Of a stretch of DNA of 27,238 nucleotides, positions 16,567 to 24,032 are shown in pieces (positions within the stretch are counted from its first letter, which is position 1; each line of letters starts with the position of its first letter). Under the pieces are notes generated by a model. That model worked only from the letters and a program-made list of their open reading frames with translations, ran no database searches and was not told the DNA's origin. The DNA lies in contig JBJEJW010000011.1 of assembly GCA_051878315.1 (NCBI GenBank), forward strand, positions 1 to 27,238, written 5' to 3'. A program made the translations under genes and the position numbers. The DNA comes from W0P28-013 sp051878315 (GTDB lineage Bacteria > Bacteroidota > Bacteroidia > Bacteroidales > Paludibacteraceae).

Positions 16567-16600
16567 ATTTGGTTGTTAAATATAACACAATTTTTATAAT

Positions 16601-17209
16601 ATGAAACACTTGAAATTTTTTGCAGCCTTGTGCTGCGTGGCAGCGGCCTTTGCCGCCTGCGAACCGCAAAACGGCCCCAATGCAAACACTAATTACTATG
16701 TAACCGTAAAAACTGCTGATGCTCTTATGGGTACGGTAAGTGGTGGCGGTATTTACCCCTCAGGGACAGAAGTAACCATCACGGCTCTTGCTAACGAAGG
16801 TTATAAATTTGTACAATGGAACGATAATAATACGGATAATTCGCGTACAATTACAGTAACTTCCGATGTAACGTATGTTGCTACATTCGCAGAGTCAGAT
16901 TCTTCTAATGATGACAATACCGATAAAGTCCTGACGTGTGCCGAAGCCATAAATCATGTCAATGAAAATGTTGTGGTTGAGGGGTATGTGGCCTTTGCAT
17001 ACGATTATGCCGGAAGCAGTATTCAGTCTGCTTGGATTGCCGATGATCCAACGACAAATGTTGGTGTCTTTGAAGCCTATAAGTGTACTGTTAACGAAGC
17101 TGTTTCCAAAGGCGATCGCGTGCATGTAGAAGGTCAAATGATCATCTATACCAAAAGTAATGGTGAACAAATTTTTGAAATCAAAGGTGGTGTCATGACG
17201 CGTTTGTAA
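16601..17209 (+). CDS. Lipoprotein with InlB-type B-repeat and probable OB-fold domain
   Basis: A 202-residue protein with a lipoprotein signal MKHLKFFAALCCVAAAFAAC (Cys at 20). Residues about 32-98 form one divergent InlB B-repeat (Listeria-Bacteroides repeat): GTVSGGGIYPSGTEVTITA, then ANEGYKFVQWNDNNTDNSRT and an ITVTSDVTYVATF strand. A short acidic serine-rich linker leads to residues about 110-202. These resemble the DUF6359-type OB-fold domains of Bacteroidales (VLTCAEAI, NVVVEGYVAFAY, GDRVHVEGQMIIY, GEQIFEIKGG). The protein is likely surface-exposed and a binding module rather than an enzyme. It looks AT-richer by eye than the surrounding core genes. Confidence 0.75.
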   Translation: MKHLKFFAALCCVAAAFAACEPQNGPNANTNYYVTVKTADALMGTVSGGGIYPSGTEVTITALANEGYKFVQWNDNNTDNSRTITVTSDVTYVATFAESDSSNDDNTDKVLTCAEAINHVNENVVVEGYVAFAYDYAGSSIQSAWIADDPTTNVGVFEAYKCTVNEAVSKGDRVHVEGQMIIYTKSNGEQIFEIKGGVMTRL

Positions 17210-17245
17210 CCTCATGTGCCTACCTACAATTAGCAGTGAGAAATG

Positions 17246-17276
17246 TAGGGACGTGGCGTGCCGCGTCCCTATGTTT
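17246..17276 (+). terminator. Rho-independent terminator of the lipoprotein gene
   Basis: TAGGGACGTG (17246-17255) pairs with CGCGTCCCTA (17262-17271), 10 bp with one G-T pair and a 6-base loop, followed by TGTTTT. It is similar in build and flanks to the hairpin at 100-124. Confidence 0.78.
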
Positions 17277-17286
17277 TAAAAGCCTC

Positions 17287-17510
17287 CCAAACCCTCCTAA
17301 AGGAGGACTTTTTTTGTGTTGGCGTTTGTGTGGAGTCCCCTTTAGGGGATAGGGATAGAAGAGATTTTAGATTTTTACCCTTTCGCATTAAACTCTTAAA
17401 CTTTGAAGCTATTTTGCACTTTCCGTTGTGCATTTTGCACTAATTTACCCCTGTCCGGCTATCGCAAGCCTCCAAAAGCCTCCTGGAGGGTTTGTTTGGA
17501 GGTAGAAGCA
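17287..17510. repeat. Palindrome-rich intergenic repeat, copy B
   Basis: Contains CCTCCTAAAGGAGG followed by seven T, AGTCCCCTTTAGGGGATAGG (17334-17353, reverse complement of part of copy A), GATTTTAGAT (17363-17372), CTTAAACTTTG (17395-17405) and two TTTGCAC motifs. A nested CCTCCA...TGGAGG palindrome lies at about 17472-17508. Together with copy A it brackets the small secreted-protein cassette. No protein-coding capacity is seen in 17210-17540. Confidence 0.55.
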
Positions 17511-17530
17511 TTATCGATTTTGGGGTAAAT

Positions 17531-17540
17531 CAAAAAAAGA
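17531..17540 (-). terminator. T-rich terminator of the SRP RNA
   Basis: On the minus strand the terminal stem of the SRP RNA is followed directly by TCTTTTTTTG, so the closing helix itself acts as the terminator hairpin. Confidence 0.7.
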
Positions 17541-17638
17541 AGGGTAAGCTTGCTATATCGCACCGCTACAACCTTCTACCCTTGCTGCGGTCAGGCCCTG
17601 GGGGAGTTCAAAGGGAGCTGGTCGTATAGGACTTACCC
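17541..17638 (-). ncRNA. ffs: Signal recognition particle RNA, bacterial small type (4.5S RNA)
   Basis: RNA partner of Ffh in co-translational targeting to the membrane. Read on the minus strand, the RNA opens with GGGTAAG (17638-17632) and closes with CTTACCC (17548-17542), a perfect terminal stem. The apical part reads CAGGGCCTGACCGCAGCA. It aligns base for base with the conserved SRP sequence CAGGTCCGGAAGGAAGCA, including the AGCA asymmetric loop and the flanking CCCCC/GGGTA strands. The tetraloop is TGAC (UGAC), fitting the URRC class known for SRP RNAs instead of the usual GGAA. A perfect promoter precedes it and a T-rich tract follows. Length is about 98-107 bases. Confidence 0.9.
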
Positions 17639-17643
17639 GACTG

Positions 17644-17675
17644 CAAAGGTAGTTCAAAAATACGAAACAGACAAA
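17644..17675 (-). promoter_or_regulatory. Bacteroidetes-type promoter of the SRP RNA gene
   Basis: On the minus strand TTTG (17675-17672), exactly 20 bases, then TACCTTTG (17651-17644). Transcription would begin about 5 bases later, at the first G of the terminal stem. Confidence 0.85.
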
Positions 17676-17730
17676 TTTTCTGCTATTTTTTTGCATTTCG
17701 AGTGTTAAATACGGTAATAAGAGTTCAAAG

Positions 17731-17780
17731 GCATAGGGTTAAAATGCTGTGTTTTTATCCTATGCTTTTGCTTTTTTTTT
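17731..17780. terminator. Hairpin with T-run downstream of the TonB-dependent receptor gene
   Basis: GCATAGG (17731-17737) pairs with CCTATGC (17759-17765), and the stem continues inward through AAAA/TTTT with mismatches. The long T-run (17766-17780) is on the plus-strand side. For the minus-strand receptor gene the hairpin is followed only by a CTTTG tract, so its effect in that direction is uncertain. Confidence 0.5.
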
Positions 17781-17800
17781 GTACACCTATTTGCGGATAA

Positions 17801-20245
17801 TTAAAAATCGACGGTAACTTTGAAGTTTACCATAAATCCTGTCAGGTAGTTGGGGACGGCGTATTGCGTGTTGTAAATGTCGGTAACCCAATAGTACGAA
17901 TTTTCGTTTTTGATATTGAATAGGTTGAATAGTTCCAGATTCAGCCAAAACGCTTTGACGACTTTTTGCCGACTCATGAATTTTTCGCGTCCCTGCACGA
18001 AACCGCGCGTGGCTCCGATGTCCACACGGTTATAGGCTTTTGTGCGATAAACGGCTTGGTAGCGTTCGCTGTGCGGTGCGCCGAACGGTAGGCCGTCCGA
18101 CCATACTAACTTCAGATAGACTTTGTATTCAGGGTGTTTCGGGAAATAATCCTGAAAAAACAGCGAAACGTTGTAACGTTGTTCGTTCGGTCGTGAAATC
18201 CAACCCGGATTGACAGTCCCGAGCAACGTCCCTGTATTGCTGTACACGTTGTACGAGTCGTCCAATAGGTTCTCTTTTGAATACATCCATGAGAACGAAA
18301 TCCACGAGTCGGTGCCCGGCACAAATTCGCCGAACAATTTCAAGTCGATGCCGGCCGTTTGTGCTACGGCGTTGTTGGTGCCGAGGTAGCGTATGCGCAC
18401 GTTGTCCACATAGTACGGATTGACACGGTCGCTGGGCTTGTAATAGGCTTCAGCAGTGAATTTGAACGGTCGGTTCCAAAGCCTGAAGTAATAGTCGGCG
18501 CCAAATACGACGTGTAGCGACCGTTGCGCTTTGATGTTTTTGTTGAGCAACAGGCTGGTATTGCCGTATTGGTCGGTGGTTTCGACACGTATCTCTTTGT
18601 AGAATGGGGCTTGGTGGTATAGCCCAACGGCAAGACGGAAGTCGAAGTCGGGATTCCAATCGGGAACGTATGTGGCCGAAAGGCGCGGACTGATGAGTAA
18701 CTCTTTGTTGAAAGTCCAATAGTTGGCGCGAATGCCTCCGTTGAATGTCCATCGACCGCTATTGGCATACAACTTGTAAGTCTCTTCGATGAAAGCGGTC
18801 AGGCGTGCGCTGTACAGGTCGTTGCTGGCGGTCAGATTATATACCAAATCGACTTTTTCGGGATTGTAGGGCAGTGAGTAGCCCGACGAATCGCGGAATT
18901 CCCATTCGCGTATGCGGTCGAGGATTATTTCGGCTTGTGCGGTAACGCCCCATTCTAAAGCATTGTTCTTGTATTTCCATTCACCTAAATGCGATAGGTT
19001 AACCACAGTGGCCGACAGACGGTTGCGTGCATGTTCGTGATAGGTACCCACGCCTTGGTTGTTGGTGTGTCCCGTGTTATTGATGTCCAAATCCGACAAC
19101 CAATACTGACCGGTTATGTCGTACGTTTCTTGCTCGTTGGTGTTGAACGCCGATGTCATCAGGCTCAGTTTTACGCTTTGAATAGGTCGGTAGTTGACGG
19201 TAAAGGCGCCGAAATAGGTGCGGAATACGTCTTTTTCTTGCCCGTCGAAATAGACTTTGAAGTTGTAGTTTTCGGTAAGGGTGCCGAATTTCGTTTCGCG
19301 CTCCTTGGGAATGAATCTGTAATAGTTTTGCGAAAAATTGCCGAGAAAAGAGCCGTCCCATTTGTCGTTGAAACGGAATGTCAAATAAGTTTGGTAATCG
19401 ACAAACGATTGTGCGTATTCGCCTTTGGTGTCGAGCGAACCGAGCAAGTACGACGATGTTTTGTAGCGTATGCCGTGTACTTGCGTGAAGTTTTTCGATT
19501 TGGAGCCCAAATAAGCCGTTGCACCGAGCAGACTGACCGAAACCGAGCCTTCCAACTTTTCGGGGGTTTTGTAGGTAACGTCGAGCACTGATGCGCTTTT
19601 GTCGCCATAGCGTGCGCCGTATCCGCCTGCCGAGAATTGTACGCTGCCGACCAAATCGGGATTGATAAAACTGAGTCCTTCCTGCTGGCCGGCGCGTACC
19701 AACAGTGGACGATATACTTCGATGTTGTTCACATAGACGCTATTCTCGTCGTAGTTGCCACCGCGTACCGAATATTGCGAACTGAGCTCGTTGTTTGAAT
19801 TGACACCGGCAAACGTGGTAAGTAAGGCGCTGATGTTGCCGCCCGAAGCGTCGGGTATCATGCGAAATTGGTCGGTGTTCAGGGTTTGCATATTGTTGGT
19901 CGGGCGTTGGTAGGCACGCACTTCTACGCCGGCAAGTTCGTTCGAGGTTATGGTCAATGTCTCGGTAACATTCAATACATCGTCGTCGATGCCGAATGTG
20001 CGTTCGCTTGTATTGTAACCAATACACGAGTAAACGACTGTGAATGTGTCGGTTACGTCGGCCCGCAATTCGTAGAAACCTTGCGCATTCGACGATGTAC
20101 CTTGGGTGGTGCCTTTTATTTGCACTGTGGCAAATTCGATGGCATGGTCCGATTGGTCGAGTACATATCCGCGGATGTATATGCGCTTGGCTGACAGCGC
20201 GTTACATACGGAGAGAATGGTTAGTATCAGGAAAAATTTTTTCAA
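17801..20245 (-). CDS. TonB-dependent receptor with N-terminal carboxypeptidase-regulatory-like domain
   Basis: An 814-residue outer-membrane receptor. The signal peptide ends at ALSA (residue 19). A CarboxypepD_reg-like domain follows at about 22-105 (IRGYVLDQSDHAIEFATVQI, GTTQGTSSNAQGFYEL). The plug is at about 115-225 (PDASGGNISALLTTFAGVNS, SSQYSVRGGNYDENSVYVNN, GYGARYGDKSASVLDV). A beta-barrel runs to the end and closes with the aromatic GFMVNFKVTVDF. No SusD partner is present, so it is not a SusC/SusD pair and its cargo is unknown. The start is TTG at 20245, forced because no other start gives a signal peptide. It lies 39 bases after uvrD and is probably in the same transcript. Confidence 0.9.
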   Translation of the reverse strand: MKKFFLILTILSVCNALSAKRIYIRGYVLDQSDHAIEFATVQIKGTTQGTSSNAQGFYELRADVTDTFTVVYSCIGYNTSERTFGIDDDVLNVTETLTITSNELAGVEVRAYQRPTNNMQTLNTDQFRMIPDASGGNISALLTTFAGVNSNNELSSQYSVRGGNYDENSVYVNNIEVYRPLLVRAGQQEGLSFINPDLVGSVQFSAGGYGARYGDKSASVLDVTYKTPEKLEGSVSVSLLGATAYLGSKSKNFTQVHGIRYKTSSYLLGSLDTKGEYAQSFVDYQTYLTFRFNDKWDGSFLGNFSQNYYRFIPKERETKFGTLTENYNFKVYFDGQEKDVFRTYFGAFTVNYRPIQSVKLSLMTSAFNTNEQETYDITGQYWLSDLDINNTGHTNNQGVGTYHEHARNRLSATVVNLSHLGEWKYKNNALEWGVTAQAEIILDRIREWEFRDSSGYSLPYNPEKVDLVYNLTASNDLYSARLTAFIEETYKLYANSGRWTFNGGIRANYWTFNKELLISPRLSATYVPDWNPDFDFRLAVGLYHQAPFYKEIRVETTDQYGNTSLLLNKNIKAQRSLHVVFGADYYFRLWNRPFKFTAEAYYKPSDRVNPYYVDNVRIRYLGTNNAVAQTAGIDLKLFGEFVPGTDSWISFSWMYSKENLLDDSYNVYSNTGTLLGTVNPGWISRPNEQRYNVSLFFQDYFPKHPEYKVYLKLVWSDGLPFGAPHSERYQAVYRTKAYNRVDIGATRGFVQGREKFMSRQKVVKAFWLNLELFNLFNIKNENSYYWVTDIYNTQYAVPNYLTGFMVNFKVTVDF

Positions 20246-20284
20246 AATAGTTACTGCTTACCTTTATTAAAAACGGACGAGTAC

Positions 20285-22579
20285 TCAAATTATTGCCAAT
20301 TTGGCATATTTCAGCAGCAACGGTTTGGTGCCACTCTTGTCGAATGCGATAAAGGCTTTGGTGGCATCGCCTTCGCCTTCGATGTTGATGATTTGACCAT
20401 CGCCGAAAATGTTGTGTCGCACGCGCATACCGACGGAGTACGGATATTTGGTATTGCCACTGACCATGCCGGGCGTAATGCGTCGCATGCGAGCCGGTGG
20501 CGTTGATGGCTGTACGGAATCGCTATGGTACTCAATTGACCGAAAACCGGTAAAACGCGGTCGCATCGTGGGTTCGACTATGGGTGTCTGACGCATGCCA
20601 ATCGGCTTTTGCAGATATTTTTCGTCAATCTCGTCAATGAAACGGCTGGGATTCGAAAATTGCGTTTGTCCGTTGCGAAAACGCGATTTGGCGTAACTGA
20701 TTACGCAATCGTCTTTGGCACGCGTGAGCGCCACATACAGCAATCGACGTTCTTCTTCGAGGTCGCGTTCGGAGTCGCACATCATCGACGGGAAAAGGTC
20801 TTCTTCCAATCCGACAATGAATATGTGCTTGAATTCCAGACCTTTGGCGGAATGAACTGTCATCAGTGTAACGCGATTTTTGTCTTCATCGGTTTCGGTA
20901 TCTTGGTCGGTAAGTAATGCCACTTCCGACAAAAAATCCTCCAAACGCAACTCAGTGTCGCCGTGGTTGGCTTTGTCTTCGCAAAATTGGTTGATGGCGC
21001 TCAATAATTCTTGAATGTTTTCTTTGCGACTCAAATTCTCCGGCGAGTTATCCACCAAAATGTCGCGCATAATGCCCGATTCCCTGACGACTAATTCGGC
21101 GATGGCATAAGCGTTGAGTGTCGCATTTTGTTGCTCGAATTGTGCCATCATTTCGGCAAAAGCGGCCAACTTTTTGGCAGTGCCGGCATTGACGTCGAGT
21201 CCGAAATGTTCCATGTCGCGCATGACGGTTAACGCACCGACTTGATGTGCGTGGGCGCAAGTCAATACTTTGTTTTGCGTTGTCTCGCCGATACCGCGCG
21301 CCGGATAGTTGATGATACGTTTGAGCGCTTCTTCGTCGTTGTTGTTAATGAGCAAACGCAGATAAGCCAACACATCTTTCACCTCCTTGCGTTGGTAGAA
21401 CGACAAACCACCATATATTTTGTAAGGAATGGACCGCTTGCGCAACGCCTCTTCCAACGTGCGCGATTGGGCATTGGTACGATACAGAATGGCATAATCG
21501 CTATACGAATCGCCGGTTGTTTGCAGGCTGTTACTCAATGTGGCGGCTACGGCAAAGGCTTCGTCGTAGTCGCTGTACGAACTCAATACGCGTATCTTGC
21601 TGCCGACGGCGCCATCGGAATAGACCGTCTTCCGAATTTGATGATGGTTTTTGGCAATCAGCGAATTGGCTGCATTGACAATGGTTTGTGTCGAACGGTA
21701 GTTGCGCTCCAATTTGAACAATCGGCAACCGGCGTATTGTGTCTGAAAATGCAGCATATTGTCAATGTTGGCGCCACGAAACGAATAGATGCTTTGCGCA
21801 TCGTCGCCTACGACGCATATACGCTGATGGTCTGATGCTAACTGCCTGATTATTAAATGCTGTGCTCGGTTCGTATCCTGATATTCGTCCACCAAAATAT
21901 AACCGAAACGCTGGCGATAACGAGCCAAAATGTCAGGATTTTGGTCGAACAGCAGGTTGGTAAACAGCAATAAATCGTCGAAATCCATCGCATTCGATAC
22001 TTTGCAACGTTGGCAGTAGAGCATGTAGAGATCGATAAATTGCGGTGTGCGCGAATTGGCATCGTTACGCATTAGTTCGTGGTTGGCACGATACATGTCA
22101 GGTGTCAGTAACTGATTTTTTGCAAACGATATGCGTCCTTGTATCGTACTCGGGCGATAACTTTTGTCGTCGAATTTCAATTCTTTAATCAAACTGCGAA
22201 TCAAACTTTTGGAATCGCTTTGGTCGTAAATGGTGAAATCGTGTGTGAACCCGATAGCGGCGGCTTCGCTGCGCAAGATGCGTAAAAAAATGGAATGAAA
22301 CGTTCCCATCCACAAATAACGCGCGACGTGGTCGCCCACAATAGAGGCGATGCGGGTTTTCATTTCGTCGGCAGCTTTATTGGTGAATGTCAATGCCAAA
22401 ATTTGCGACGGATGCCAACCCTGTTGTAATAAATACGCGATTTTATAAGTCAGCACACGCGTTTTGCCCGACCCGGCACCCGCTACAATGAGCGAAGGCC
22501 CGTCGCAATAGGTGACGGCTTCCAACTGACTGTCGTTCAGTAGGTTACGTATCGTACTTGTGTCGGAATCGTTTGGCAT
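20285..22579 (-). CDS. ATP-dependent DNA helicase UvrD/PcrA
   Basis: A superfamily 1A 3'-5' helicase of about 764 residues acting in excision repair and replication-fork processing. All motifs are visible: I (VAGAGSGKTRV, about 32-42), Ia (TFTNKAADEMKTR), II (LVDEYQDTN, near 230), III (GDDAQSIYSFRGA), IV (LERNYRST), V (TLMTVHSAKGLEF) and VI (EEERRLLYVALTRAKD, near 612). The C-terminal 50 residues (VGMRVRHNIFGDGQIINIEG...) are the Tudor-like domain typical of PcrA/UvrD. An ATG farther upstream (22687) would precede the promoter, so the start is the ATG at 22579 (MPNDSD). Orthology to uvrD or pcrA cannot be separated here. Confidence 0.95.
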   Translation of the reverse strand: MPNDSDTSTIRNLLNDSQLEAVTYCDGPSLIVAGAGSGKTRVLTYKIAYLLQQGWHPSQILALTFTNKAADEMKTRIASIVGDHVARYLWMGTFHSIFLRILRSEAAAIGFTHDFTIYDQSDSKSLIRSLIKELKFDDKSYRPSTIQGRISFAKNQLLTPDMYRANHELMRNDANSRTPQFIDLYMLYCQRCKVSNAMDFDDLLLFTNLLFDQNPDILARYRQRFGYILVDEYQDTNRAQHLIIRQLASDHQRICVVGDDAQSIYSFRGANIDNMLHFQTQYAGCRLFKLERNYRSTQTIVNAANSLIAKNHHQIRKTVYSDGAVGSKIRVLSSYSDYDEAFAVAATLSNSLQTTGDSYSDYAILYRTNAQSRTLEEALRKRSIPYKIYGGLSFYQRKEVKDVLAYLRLLINNNDEEALKRIINYPARGIGETTQNKVLTCAHAHQVGALTVMRDMEHFGLDVNAGTAKKLAAFAEMMAQFEQQNATLNAYAIAELVVRESGIMRDILVDNSPENLSRKENIQELLSAINQFCEDKANHGDTELRLEDFLSEVALLTDQDTETDEDKNRVTLMTVHSAKGLEFKHIFIVGLEEDLFPSMMCDSERDLEEERRLLYVALTRAKDDCVISYAKSRFRNGQTQFSNPSRFIDEIDEKYLQKPIGMRQTPIVEPTMRPRFTGFRSIEYHSDSVQPSTPPARMRRITPGMVSGNTKYPYSVGMRVRHNIFGDGQIINIEGEGDATKAFIAFDKSGTKPLLLKYAKLAII

Positions 22580-22602
22580 AAAATTTGTACGGAAACAAAA
22601 TG

Positions 22603-22632
22603 CAAAGATAACCAATTTTTTGAGGAATACAA
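22603..22632 (-). promoter_or_regulatory. Bacteroidetes-type promoter of the uvrD/pcrA gene
   Basis: On the minus strand TTG (22632-22630), 19 bases, then TATCTTTG (22610-22603), with the ATG 24 bases further on. It supports the start at 22579. Confidence 0.65.
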
Positions 22633-22844
22633 GTCGATGCTTGAACATTTCTTTCGACAATCGACAAAAAAATATAGATTTGCCCAAAAATATCTTGGAG
22701 TATCAGCAATTTATACTTTAGCGCAGTGTGGCAATCGACCGAAAAAGCTCTATTTGTCGGCATTTGCGAGTCGGTTTTTTGAATCGAAAACGAAATTTGT
22801 TGATTTTTTGCACGCTACACAAAGGCCGTTTGAAAATAAATGAC
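22633..22844. other. Intergenic stretch between divergent uvrD and aldolase genes
   Basis: Together with the flanking promoter elements this makes about 309 bases without a gene. I see AT-rich sequence with runs of A and T and no convincing RNA, ORF or palindrome. A TAGATTTG at 22675-22682 lacks a -33 element. Confidence 0.4.
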
Positions 22845-22853
22845 TAACTTTGC
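22845..22853 (+). promoter_or_regulatory. Probable -7 box of the aldolase gene
   Basis: TAACTTTGC at 22845-22853 fits TAnnTTTG(C) and lies 36 bases before the ATG. A TTTG at 22829-22832 is too close (12 bases) to be the -33 element, so the promoter is incomplete by consensus. Confidence 0.45.
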
Positions 22854-22888
22854 ACTTCGAAAAAACCTAACTTAAAAACATTTATATT

Positions 22889-23887
22889 ATGGTTAATTAC
22901 AAAGAATTAGGATTGGTAAACACGCGCGAAATGTTTGCCAAAGCCATCAAAGGCGGTTACGCTATTCCGGCTTTCAACTTCAACAACATGGAACAACTGC
23001 AAGCCATTATCATGGCTGCTGCCGAAACCAAATCGCCGGTTATTTTGCAAGTGTCGAAAGGCGCGCGCAATTATGCTAATCAAACCTTGTTGCGCTACAT
23101 GGCCGAAGGTGCTGTGGCTTATGCCAAAGAACTCGGTTGGGAAAAACCCGAAATCGTGTTGCATCTCGACCATGGTGACAGTTTCGAATTGTGCAAATCG
23201 TGCATCGACATGGGCTTCTCGTCGGTTATGATCGACGGCTCGCATCTGCCTTACGATGAAAATGTGGCACTGACCAAAAAAGTGGTTGAGTATGCTCATC
23301 AGTTCGATGTAACAGTCGAAGGCGAACTTGGCGTATTGGCCGGTGTCGAAGACGAAGTTGTGGCCGATCATCACACTTACACGCGCCCCGAAGAAGTAGT
23401 CGATTTCACAACTAAAACTGGTTGCGATAGTTTGGCTATTTCGATTGGTACTTCGCACGGCGCTTACAAATTCACACCTGCACAATGCACACGCAACGCC
23501 GAAGGCCGACTCGTGCCGCCACCATTGGCATTCGATGTGCTCGAAGGCGTCGAAAAAGAGTTGCCCGGATTCCCGATTGTGTTGCACGGCTCGTCGAGCG
23601 TACCGCAAGAAGAAGTTGAAACCATCAATAAATTCGGTGGTAATCTGCCCGATGCCATCGGTATCCCCGAAGAAGAGTTGCGCAAAGCCTCGAAATCGGC
23701 CGTTTGCAAAATCAACATCGATAGCGACAGCCGTTTGGCCATGACAGCCGCCATTCGTCAAGTGATGGCCGAGAAACCGGCAGAATTTGACCCGCGCAAA
23801 TATCTTGGTCCTGCTCGCGACAATATGAAAAAACTTTACATTCACAAGATTGTAAACGTACTCGGTAGCGACGGCAAAGCCGCGTAA
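22889..23887 (+). CDS. fba: Class II fructose-1,6-bisphosphate aldolase
   Basis: Zinc-dependent glycolytic/gluconeogenic aldolase of 332 residues, cleaving fructose-1,6-bisphosphate to dihydroxyacetone phosphate and glyceraldehyde-3-phosphate. Family signatures are complete: PAFNFNNMEQLQAI (27-40), LHLDHGDSFELCKSCIDMGF (91-110, with catalytic D94 and zinc ligand H95), DGSHLPYDENV and VEGELGVLAGVED. Further along are SIGTSHGAYKF, VLHGSSSVP (zinc His and phosphate loop) and KINIDSDSRL. It has its own -7 box and a strong terminator, so it is monocistronic. Codon choice looks more uniform than in neighbours, as expected for a highly expressed gene. Confidence 0.96.
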   Translation: MVNYKELGLVNTREMFAKAIKGGYAIPAFNFNNMEQLQAIIMAAAETKSPVILQVSKGARNYANQTLLRYMAEGAVAYAKELGWEKPEIVLHLDHGDSFELCKSCIDMGFSSVMIDGSHLPYDENVALTKKVVEYAHQFDVTVEGELGVLAGVEDEVVADHHTYTRPEEVVDFTTKTGCDSLAISIGTSHGAYKFTPAQCTRNAEGRLVPPPLAFDVLEGVEKELPGFPIVLHGSSSVPQEEVETINKFGGNLPDAIGIPEEELRKASKSAVCKINIDSDSRLAMTAAIRQVMAEKPAEFDPRKYLGPARDNMKKLYIHKIVNVLGSDGKAA

Positions 23888-23911
23888 TAGCGCTTGATAA
23901 ATAGTTTGTTT

Positions 23912-23952
23912 GGCGATTTTCTCAAAAAGATGAGGAAATCGCCATGTTTTTT
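23912..23952 (+). terminator. Rho-independent terminator of the aldolase gene
   Basis: A 13-bp stem, GGCGATTTTCTCA (23912-23924) with TGAGGAAATCGCC (23931-23943), one T-G pair and a 6-base A-rich loop, followed by ATGTTTTTT. Confidence 0.88.
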
Positions 23953-23972
23953 GCCGTTTTTTTGCCGAAAAA

Positions 23973-24004
23973 TTTGTTTTTGTCGCCGAAATGAACTATA
24001 TTTG
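23973..24004 (+). promoter_or_regulatory. Bacteroidetes-type promoter of the small secreted protein gene
   Basis: TTTG (23973-23976), exactly 20 bases, TATATTTG (23997-24004). An in-frame ATG at 23991 falls inside this promoter, which fixes the translation start at 24033. Confidence 0.75.
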
Positions 24005-24032
24005 CAAATTATACGAAAAAAATATTGGCTAT

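Noticed and set aside
17801..20245. SusC-type polysaccharide-utilisation receptor
   Set aside because: At 814 residues it is shorter than typical SusC proteins, and no SusD, glycoside hydrolase set or regulator is adjacent.
22907..23845. 312-codon open frame on the minus strand inside the aldolase gene
   Set aside because: Antisense shadow of a highly conserved, biased-codon gene, with no promoter or recognisable protein.
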